Source: BOG-908 sp964247675
GTDB taxonomy: Bacteria > Pseudomonadota > Alphaproteobacteria > Acetobacterales > Acetobacteraceae
Assembly (NCBI GenBank): GCA_964247675.1
Contig: CAXTVW010000052.1
Location: 1-20,971 of the forward strand
Direction of reading: 5' to 3'
Length of the DNA: 20,971 nucleotides
The notes beneath the pieces were generated by a model, which was given only the letters and a program-made list of their open reading frames with translations, searched no databases and was not told the origin of the DNA. A program made the translations under genes and the position numbers. This document shows positions 15,511-20,971 of this stretch, piece by piece; the stretch's first letter is position 1; each line of letters begins with the position of its first letter.

Positions 15511-16974
15511 TCAACGGCGCGCAATGTCCGAACGAAAACCCGCTGCTTGCTTTTTCGCTAACTGCAGAACTCCATCCACCAGCGCGTCCGCATCCGCATC
15601 AATCGTCCGATGGTTGAACAACGCCGCCCGTATCGCAAGCCTGCCACCAATCACCGTGGTCGAAGGCGCGGCAATCCCCGCCTCCTGCAGATCCGCCACC
15701 AGCTCCCGGTTTTCCGCGTCGCTCAGCGCCACCACGCGGAAACACACGATGTTCAGCGTCACCGGCGCCAGCAGCTCCAGCGCCGGCTCGCGCGCCACCC
15801 GCGCCGCCAAGTACCGCGCCACCGCGCAGCCGTTCTCCACCACGCGGCCCAACCCGTCCGCCCCATAGGCCCGCAACGTCATCCAGACTTTCAGCGCCCG
15901 GAACTCGCGCGAAAGATCCGGCCCCAGGTCGCGCGGCCAGGGCGGATTGCCCGCCAACCCTCGCTCAGCATACGTCAGGTACGCCAGGTTTTGCGCAAAC
16001 GTGTCCAGATGCATCACCGGATCGCGCACCAGCACGCACCCTGCGTCGTAAGGCACCTGCATCCATTTGTGGAAATCGAAAGCCAGGCTGTCCGCCCGCT
16101 CTATCCCCGCCAGCAACGGCCGGTACTGCGCCGAAAGCGCCGCCGTCGCCCCGAACGCCCCGTCCACGTGGAACCACAGCCCCGCCTCCGCCGCCACATC
16201 CGCCACCCCGGCCAGGTCGTCGAACGCCCCGCAATCGACTGTCCCCGCGCTCCCCACCACCAGGAACGGCCGCAACCCCGCCTGGCGGTCCGCCGCCACC
16301 GCCGCCCGCAGCGCGCCCACATCCATCCGCTGCGCCGCATCCGTCGGCACCAGCCGAAGCGCATCGCTGCCGATCCCCGCCATGTCCAGCGCCCGCGGCA
16401 CGCACCCATGCGCCGCCGCCGACGCATAGGCCACCAGCCGCGCCTCCCCCACGCCGCCCGTCCGCACCGCTGGCCCCATCGCCGCCCGCCGCGCCACCAG
16501 CACCGCCACCATGTTCGCCATGGACGACCCGGCCAGCAGCACCCCGCTGGTCTCCGCCGGCATCCCCACCATCTCGGCCGCCCAGGCCACCACCTGGCGC
16601 TCCACTTCGATGCCCGCATGGTCCCGCCCGGCACAATTCGGGTTGAACACCGCCGTCAGCAGCTCGGCCAATATCCCCGCCGCATTCCCGCCGCCGTTCA
16701 CCCACCCCATCATGCGCGGATGCTCGTTCGCCGCCCCATACGGCAGCACCAGCCGCTGGAAATCCGCGTAGATCTCCTCCATCCCCACGCCGTCCCGCGG
16801 CAGCGGCGCCCGCAGCTCGGCCCGCTTGCCGTCCGGCATCCGCTGCCACACCGGCCGCTCCCGCGCTGCGGCCAACCAGTCGATCATGTCGTCCAGCATC
16901 CGGTGGCCCAGCGCGCGGGTCGCCGCCCAGTCCTCCGGGTCCAGCCCTGTGTGCGCCGCGATGAAATCTGCCAT
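15511..16974 (-). CDS. PLP-dependent group II decarboxylase (aromatic-L-amino-acid decarboxylase-like)
   Basis: A 487-residue pyridoxal-phosphate enzyme that removes the carboxyl group from an amino acid, probably aromatic (DOPA/tryptophan/tyrosine type). The cofactor Lys303 is in FDFHKWMQVPYDAG (299-312). Asp271 in WFHVDGAFGA binds the pyridine nitrogen, and His190 in AAAHGC stacks on the ring. The N-terminal segment HPRMMGWVNGGGNAAGILAE (85-104) and GRDHAGIEVERQVVAW are typical of the AADC/TDC branch. I chose ATG at 16974 (MADFIAAHTGLDPEDW). An upstream in-frame start at 17016 would overlap the divergent membrane gene, whose ATG is 11 bases away. The true substrate is unknown and no transporter or pathway partner is adjacent. 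Repeat R7 lies downstream. Confidence 0.9.
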   Translation of the reverse strand: MADFIAAHTGLDPEDWAATRALGHRMLDDMIDWLAAARERPVWQRMPDGKRAELRAPLPRDGVGMEEIYADFQRLVLPYGAANEHPRMMGWVNGGGNAAGILAELLTAVFNPNCAGRDHAGIEVERQVVAWAAEMVGMPAETSGVLLAGSSMANMVAVLVARRAAMGPAVRTGGVGEARLVAYASAAAHGCVPRALDMAGIGSDALRLVPTDAAQRMDVGALRAAVAADRQAGLRPFLVVGSAGTVDCGAFDDLAGVADVAAEAGLWFHVDGAFGATAALSAQYRPLLAGIERADSLAFDFHKWMQVPYDAGCVLVRDPVMHLDTFAQNLAYLTYAERGLAGNPPWPRDLGPDLSREFRALKVWMTLRAYGADGLGRVVENGCAVARYLAARVAREPALELLAPVTLNIVCFRVVALSDAENRELVADLQEAGIAAPSTTVIGGRLAIRAALFNHRTIDADADALVDGVLQLAKKQAAGFRSDIARR

Positions 16975-16985
16975 GGTGCGGGGCG

Positions 16986-18221
16986 ATGCCACGAAGCGAA
17001 GAACAAGCCAAGCCAAGTTTGGCGCCGTCCGCCCGCGCCCGCTTCGCCGCCTGCGCCGTCGGCGCGTACCTCGCCGCGTGCCTACCTCTGCTGGCCCTGC
17101 ACCACTTCGACCCGTCAGTGTTCGTCATAGCCGGCGCCCGCTACGTGGAGGCCGCCGAAACCCGCCCTCCCTTGCGCGTGACACCCAATTCGGACGGCTA
17201 TGACGGCCAGTTCTACTACCGCCTGGCACGCAGCCCGCTCTCCACGGCTCCCACGGTGGACGGCATAACCTTCGACCATCCCGCCAAGCGCACCCAGCGC
17301 ATACTCTACCCCTTGCTTGCCTGGCTCGCCTCCGCGGGCCAGCCCGCCCTCACCGCCTGGGCCATGCTGGCCGTCAACCTGGCGGGCATCGGCGCCATTG
17401 CCTGGCTTGCGGCCGGCCTCGCAGCCCGCCTTGCTTTGCCAGCCGCCATCCCGTTCGCCATCGTGGCCTGGCCCGGCTTCATCGTCACCCTCCTGCACGA
17501 CACGACGGAGATCGCCGCCACTGCGTTCCTGCTCGCCGCGCTGTCCGCCTGGTTCGCCCGCCGTCCCGTCCTGTTCGCCCTCCTGGCGAGCTGCGCGGTG
17601 CTGGCGCGCGAGACCACACTCGCCACCTGGCTCGGCCTGCTCGCCTTCACCATCCTGACCGTCTGGATGGCACGCCGCGAGCGGCCTGCGCTGCCCTGGC
17701 TGCTCGCTTGCGCCGCGCCCCTGATCGTGTTCGCCGCCTGGCGGGAAACCCTGGCCTTTCGGTTGCACGAGGCGCCGCAGGCACAGGCCATCGCCCACGA
17801 TCTCGGGTGGCCTTTCGTGGGCGCGATGACAATGCTGCACGATTGCTTGACGGGCGCGCGCAGATGGGCCGCCACGCCGTTCAAGGATGCCGTCGAGCGC
17901 GCCTACGTGCTGATCAGCGCCCTGCCTTTGCTCGCCTTCTGCGTGCTTGTTGCCGTCCGGCTTCCGCGAGCCTTGCGCAAGCCGGGCGCGGCAGCGCTGG
18001 CCCTGTCCTGGTGCGCTACCGCCGCGTTGATGTCCCTGCTCTCGGCCAGCGGCCCCTGGATCGGCCCGATCGCCTACCTGCGTGCCTTCACCGAATGCTT
18101 CGTAGTGGGCTGCCTGCTGCTTGGCACCACCTGCCCGCCACGCCAGGCCCGCCTTCTCGCCGCCGCCAGCCTTGCGCAGGCAGGCTTGGCCTGGGGGTTC
18201 TGCATGGTGCAGGCACGCTAG
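16986..18221 (+). CDS. Polytopic membrane protein, GT-C glycosyltransferase-like
   Basis: A 411-residue protein with about nine to ten hydrophobic helices. A large loop between helix 1 (about 20-40) and helix 2 carries SDGYDGQFYYRLA (69-81), followed by FDHPAKRTQRILYPLLAWL. In my recollection this YDGQFYYRLA pattern occurs in bacterial membrane proteins linked to cell-surface glycopolymers (the AZOBR_p60025 family); that is not checked. The Asp-bearing first outer loop is the usual catalytic site of GT-C enzymes using polyprenyl-phosphate sugars, so such a role is an inference. It is divergent from the decarboxylase (11 bases between starts) and convergent with the next GT-C-like gene (15 bases between stops). 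A GGGG just upstream is a weak ribosome site. Confidence 0.78.
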   Translation: MPRSEEQAKPSLAPSARARFAACAVGAYLAACLPLLALHHFDPSVFVIAGARYVEAAETRPPLRVTPNSDGYDGQFYYRLARSPLSTAPTVDGITFDHPAKRTQRILYPLLAWLASAGQPALTAWAMLAVNLAGIGAIAWLAAGLAARLALPAAIPFAIVAWPGFIVTLLHDTTEIAATAFLLAALSAWFARRPVLFALLASCAVLARETTLATWLGLLAFTILTVWMARRERPALPWLLACAAPLIVFAAWRETLAFRLHEAPQAQAIAHDLGWPFVGAMTMLHDCLTGARRWAATPFKDAVERAYVLISALPLLAFCVLVAVRLPRALRKPGAAALALSWCATAALMSLLSASGPWIGPIAYLRAFTECFVVGCLLLGTTCPPRQARLLAAASLAQAGLAWGFCMVQAR

Positions 18222-18236
18222 GCCTGCGGCACCCCG

Positions 18237-19535
18237 TCACGTCACCTGGTAGCCCGCCACCGTCAGGAAAGCTGCCCCTGCCAGCAGGCAGGCCGATGCA
18301 CCGACCGCCGCCCGCGCCATCAAAGGCCTGTCGCGCAGCAGCCATGCCGTCCCCAGGAAAATCGCCATCACGCAGTAGAGCAGCCGCGGCGTGGAGTTGC
18401 CCGGACGCGAGGTGCTGTGGAACCAGATGAAGAGCGCCATGGTGAAGGCACCCTGGAGCAGCACCGGCCGGCAACGCAGCCGGAAGGACGCGGCAACCGC
18501 CACGATCGCAGCCGCCTCCAGCGCAAGATAAAGGCTCTTCTGCACGGCGCCATGCAGCCAGATGAGTGATCGCGGACTACCCACATGTCTGAGCGAAAGC
18601 ATCGCCTGCACAACATCCGGCAGTACCAGACTTTGCGACACGAACGGCAACAGCCGCGCCGGCCAGGAGAGCTGCTTCGCCCAGGCTTCCTGCGCCTTCA
18701 TGAAAGCGAACGCATCGCCGAACTTTGCCTGCTGGATCGCCAGGAACACCACCAGGCCGCCGACGGAGACCACGCCCACCAGCACCAGCCAAACCACCGT
18801 GCGGGCCAGCGCCGCCGCATGTCCCTGCCTGACCCGCGGCAATGCTTGCAAAAATGCGCAGGCACAGACCGTAAGCGCGGTCCCCAGGCCCAAAGGTCCG
18901 GCCGCCGTCACCATGCCGCTGAACGCCGCCGCACGCAGAAACTTGCCGTCCATAAGCGCCAGCAAGGCCAGCACGATCAGCAAATTCATCAGGCCAGTAG
19001 GGTAGGATTGCCAAAGGAAGTTTGCCGCCGGCGAGAGCGCCAGAAGCAGCGTAGCCGTACGCGCGGCGCCGCGTGGCAGCACCCGGTCAGCCAGGCGATG
19101 GAACGCGGCGACCGAGGCCACGGCAAACCCGGCGGCGACCGAAACGGTAAGCCAAGCGGCAACCACTTTGTCCGTCCCCAGGCGGCCCAGCAGCCACAGC
19201 ACAGCTGGCCAAAGCGGGAAGAAAGCCACGTCCTGCTGCACGTTCGGCCTGGAGGGATTCCACACATACCAATCGTCCGCGATGCCTTGATACCAAAGCG
19301 CGTCGAAGGGAAAGAACCGGTCGACGAAATGCGTACGGAGCTGGGCCAGATGCCACGGCGTCCCGCCGAGCCAGCCTTGCGGCACCACCATCGCCATTTC
19401 GCCCGCTGCGAGCACCACCAGCAGGCTGGCCAGGCATGCCGCCGCACAAAACGGCACATCACCACGCGGCAGCCTGACACGCGAGACGAACTGCCGCACC
19501 AGACCTGCCGCCGTGACCGCGCCCTCGTTCATCAT
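18237..19535 (-). CDS. PIG-V-like mannosyltransferase-family membrane protein
   Basis: A 432-residue protein with about ten hydrophobic helices. After TM1 (about 28-51) a loop holds FDALWYQGIADDWY (77-90) and QQDVAFFPLWPAVLWLL (100-116). This matches the W-D/Y...I-A...AFFPL-P pattern of bacterial homologues of PIG-V, the GPI mannosyltransferase. In that family the enzyme moves mannose from dolichyl- or polyprenyl-phosphate onto a lipid or glycan; the acceptor here is unknown. The start is ATG at 19535. A GTG one codon earlier and an ATG one codon later are equally in frame, and no Shine-Dalgarno sequence decides. It lies 40 bases downstream of the 95-residue gene on the same strand, so they may be co-transcribed. 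It converges on the other GT-C-like gene. Confidence 0.82.
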   Translation of the reverse strand: MMNEGAVTAAGLVRQFVSRVRLPRGDVPFCAAACLASLLVVLAAGEMAMVVPQGWLGGTPWHLAQLRTHFVDRFFPFDALWYQGIADDWYVWNPSRPNVQQDVAFFPLWPAVLWLLGRLGTDKVVAAWLTVSVAAGFAVASVAAFHRLADRVLPRGAARTATLLLALSPAANFLWQSYPTGLMNLLIVLALLALMDGKFLRAAAFSGMVTAAGPLGLGTALTVCACAFLQALPRVRQGHAAALARTVVWLVLVGVVSVGGLVVFLAIQQAKFGDAFAFMKAQEAWAKQLSWPARLLPFVSQSLVLPDVVQAMLSLRHVGSPRSLIWLHGAVQKSLYLALEAAAIVAVAASFRLRCRPVLLQGAFTMALFIWFHSTSRPGNSTPRLLYCVMAIFLGTAWLLRDRPLMARAAVGASACLLAGAAFLTVAGYQVT

Positions 19536-19575
19536 CACCGCTCAGCAGCCGGCCCCCGATCCGGCGCCGTGTGTG

Positions 19576-19863
19576 TCAGAGCGCCCAGTTGCGGCGGCCA
19601 GCATGATCCAGCGGATTGGACACCGCCTCGCCAGAATCAGCCAGCCCGGTATCCTGCCCGTGCGGGACCATATAGTCCGGCTCACCCAGATCCTGATCCG
19701 GATTGGCCTCCTCCGGCGCCGGCACCGCCGCGGCCAGCTTGCCGTTCACCAGGTCGGTAATCACCGCCACGGACACGTCGCGCGCCATCCCGGCCGCCTC
19801 CGCCTCGGCCATCAGCGCCGCAAGCTTCGGCTCGAACCAGGCATGCGGTGCAATCGTGCTCAT
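19576..19863 (-). CDS. Hypothetical protein, 95 residues
   Basis: Not recognised. A soluble acidic protein with an amphipathic helical N-terminal half (WFEPKLAALMAEAEAAGMARDVSVAVITDLVNGKLAA), then a Pro/Asp/Glu-rich tail ending NPLDHAGRRNWAL. No signal peptide, membrane segment or Cys motif. I chose ATG at 19863 (MSTIAPHAW). An ATG at 19875 (MVVVMST) is also possible and neither has a clear ribosome site. The longer frame through the tRNA gene is an artefact. Its start lies 23 bases after the tRNA-Tyr 3' end, so it may be read from the tRNA promoter. The mannosyltransferase-like gene follows 40 bases later. Confidence 0.65.
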   Translation of the reverse strand: MSTIAPHAWFEPKLAALMAEAEAAGMARDVSVAVITDLVNGKLAAAVPAPEEANPDQDLGEPDYMVPHGQDTGLADSGEAVSNPLDHAGRRNWAL

Positions 19864-19886
19864 GACAACGACCATACAAGGGAGGT

Positions 19887-19971
19887 TGGTGGAGGGGGTT
19901 GGATTCGAACCAACGTAGGCGAAGCCAGCGGATTTACAGTCCGCCCCCTTTAGCCACTCGGGCACCCCTCC
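19887..19971 (-). tRNA. tRNA-Tyr (GTA anticodon)
   Basis: Reads GGAGGGGTGCCCGAGTGGC at the 5' end on the minus strand, with anticodon stem-loop CGGACTGTAAATCCG (anticodon GTA). A long class II variable arm follows, then the T arm GTTGGTTCGAATCCAAC. The acceptor stem GGAGGGG/CCCCTCC with discriminator A and encoded CCA is complete. At 85 nt with a long variable arm it is a typical bacterial tRNA-Tyr. Confidence 0.96.
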
Positions 19972-19990
19972 GCCTGTGCGGCGAGGCACG

Positions 19991-20019
19991 CGGATATGCC
20001 GGGCGGCACGCCTTGTCAA
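19991..20019 (-). promoter_or_regulatory. Predicted promoter of tRNA-Tyr
   Basis: On the minus strand TTGACA (20014-20019) is followed after 17 bases by TATCCG (19991-19996), just upstream of the tRNA 5' end at 19971. The expected start is near 19985. The -35 lies only about 6 bases from the edge of repeat R8. Confidence 0.7.
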
Positions 20020-20024
20020 CGAAG

Positions 20025-20166
20025 AGAAAGGAAGGCCTTCTTTTCTGAAGAAAAGAAGCAAAAGACTTTTGCTCCCTGTCGGCGACCTCTTTCCGCAGCC
20101 GCCGACAGGGACCAAAAGTTTTTTGGTTCTTTTTTTCAAAAAAGAACTGCTTGCTTTCCTTGCTTA
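20025..20166. repeat. Intergenic composite repeat R8 (full copy, in a divergent region)
   Basis: Left arm 20037-20058 is CTTC...GAAG with an internal C-G pair (20045/20050) replacing T-A. Right arm 20126-20147 is GTTC...GAAC. The centre is a perfect 12-bp stem TCCCTGTCGGCG/CGCCGACAGGGA. It lies between the divergently read tRNA-Tyr and rlmB, where no ordinary terminator is needed. Confidence 0.9.
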
Positions 20167-20195
20167 CCCTCCCCCAACAAGCCATAGCCCCAGCA

Positions 20196-20971
20196 ATGAA
20201 ACCCCCCACCCAAAGCAAGCGCCCAACGCTCGCCGCCGGCCCGCGCCCGCAGCGCCCCACCCACACCGAACACCGCGCCCAGGCCCCCGCCGGCACCATC
20301 TGGCTCTACGGCCTGCACCCCGTCGCCGCGGCCCTCGCCAACCCGCAACGCCGCTGCCGCCGCCTCCTCCTGACCGAGGAAGCCGAACGCGCCCTGGCCG
20401 AACGCCTCCCACCCCCCTGGTCCGTCCCCGCCGAGCGCATTGAACGCGCCCGCCTGGACCAGATGCTCGGCCGTGACGCCGTGCACCAGGGCATCGGCCT
20501 GCTCGCCGACCCGCTGCCCCAGCCCGCGCTCGCCAACATCCTCGAACGCCCCGGCCCCCTGCTCGTGCTGGACCAGGTCACCGACCCCCGCAACGTCGGC
20601 GCCATACTCCGCTCCGCCGCGGCCTTCGGCGTCGCCGGCGTGATCGCGCAGGACCGCCACGCCCCGGAGGAGACCGGCGCGCTCGCCAAGGCCGCCTCGG
20701 GTGCGCTGGAGACCATCCCCCTAATACGCGCCGTGAACCTCGCCCGCACCCTCGTCGCCCTGAAAGCCGCCGGCCTGTGGACCGTGGGCCTGGCCGCCGA
20801 AGGCGCCCGCCTGCGCGGCGACGCCCTCGCCCAGCGCCGCGTCGCCCTCGTGCTCGGCGCCGAAGGCGCGGGCCTGCGCCGCCTCACGCGTGACACCTGC
20901 GACGAGCTTGCCGGCCTGGCCATGCCAGGCAACATGGACAGCCTAAACGTCTCGGCCGCCGCGACCGTGGC
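20196..20971 (+). CDS. rlmB: 23S rRNA 2'-O-methyltransferase of the TrmH/RlmB family (3' end cut by window)
   Basis: A SPOUT-fold methyltransferase; RlmB methylates the ribose of G2251 in the 23S rRNA peptidyl-transferase region. The visible 258 codons start with a basic, Pro-rich tail of about 34 residues. The substrate-binding domain follows, beginning IWLYGLHPVAAALANPQRR, the family hallmark. The catalytic domain has DQVTDPRNVGAILRSAAAFG (motif 1), LVLGAEGAGLRRLT (motif 2) and AMPGNMDSLNVSAAATV (motif 3), which forms the trefoil knot. Only roughly the last ten residues are missing. The ATG lies about 30 bases after repeat R8, with no good Shine-Dalgarno sequence and no obvious promoter outside the repeat. 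A tRNA-directed TrmH relative is the alternative. Confidence 0.9.
   Translation, partial: MKPPTQSKRPTLAAGPRPQRPTHTEHRAQAPAGTIWLYGLHPVAAALANPQRRCRRLLLTEEAERALAERLPPPWSVPAERIERARLDQMLGRDAVHQGIGLLADPLPQPALANILERPGPLLVLDQVTDPRNVGAILRSAAAFGVAGVIAQDRHAPEETGALAKAASGALETIPLIRAVNLARTLVALKAAGLWTVGLAAEGARLRGDALAQRRVALVLGAEGAGLRRLTRDTCDELAGLAMPGNMDSLNVSAAATV

Noticed and set aside
15610..17130. 506-codon plus-strand frame opposite the decarboxylase
   Set aside because: Arg/His/Pro-rich shadow of a gene with a full set of PLP-binding residues.
1..20166. CRISPR array as explanation of the recurring repeats
   Set aside because: Copies are kilobases apart, of varying length and centred on hairpins; no regular spacers and no cas genes.
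19976..20443. Frames with KKRSKKLLLPVG or KSFLLLFFKKEGL-type stretches (also near 3955, 6561, 10402 and 15399)
   Set aside because: These peptides are translations of the intergenic repeat in different frames; they recur at every copy and are artefacts, not a protein family.

Overview
The window is GC-rich bacterial chromosome, most likely from an alphaproteobacterium of the family Acetobacteraceae. The grounds are a housekeeping set typical of Alphaproteobacteria (purA, an RpoH-type sigma factor beside rluD, DUF1289 and DUF2721 genes) and very C-rich third codon positions. A family of A/T-rich palindromic intergenic repeats also fits; I associate such repeats with this family from memory and did not search. 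The genus cannot be fixed from sequence alone. No prophage, insertion sequence, CRISPR array, integrase or rRNA was seen, and the content is mostly core chromosome with some lineage-specific genes.

Layout. 1-4.0 kb: purA, then a two-gene unit of a degenerate protein kinase and a small membrane protein. 4.1-6.3 kb: rpoH and rluD on the minus strand, with a promoter carrying a palindrome between them. 6.3-7.8 kb: a small membrane-anchored protein and a four-helix membrane protein with a cytoplasmic double zinc ribbon. 7.8-10.4 kb: a sulfotransferase-like gene divergent from a PadR regulator with a His-rich start (YqjI-like) and its partner ferric-siderophore reductase (YqjH-like). 10.4-13.4 kb: a membrane GGDEF-EAL protein, then a tight DUF1289-DUF2721 pair. 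13.5-17.0 kb: a secreted M61 peptidase and a PLP-dependent group II decarboxylase. 17.0-19.9 kb: two convergent polytopic GT-C-like proteins and a 95-residue unknown. 19.9-21.0 kb: tRNA-Tyr with its promoter, and rlmB running off the end.

The most striking structure is an approximately 130-160 bp composite inverted repeat present eight times (R1-R8), always at gene borders. A full copy has two 22-nt A/T palindromic arms flanking a GC-rich central hairpin, and the two halves are inverted copies of each other. The arms differ between copies by paired changes that keep the stems (GTTC/GAAC, CTTC/GAAG and GTCC/GGAC, plus internal T-A to C-G swaps). This implies that the folded form is maintained. 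The best guess is a bidirectional terminator or insulator that may also disperse like a MITE or REP element. It supplies the stop codon and last residues of one gene and lies only a few to a few tens of bases from several start codons.

Functional links visible here: the PadR regulator probably controls the reductase in one transcript (metal homeostasis), and the pseudokinase is probably coupled to its membrane partner (the stop and start codons share one base). DUF1289 and DUF2721 are translated from one message, and the 95-residue gene and mannosyltransferase-like gene may be read through from tRNA-Tyr.
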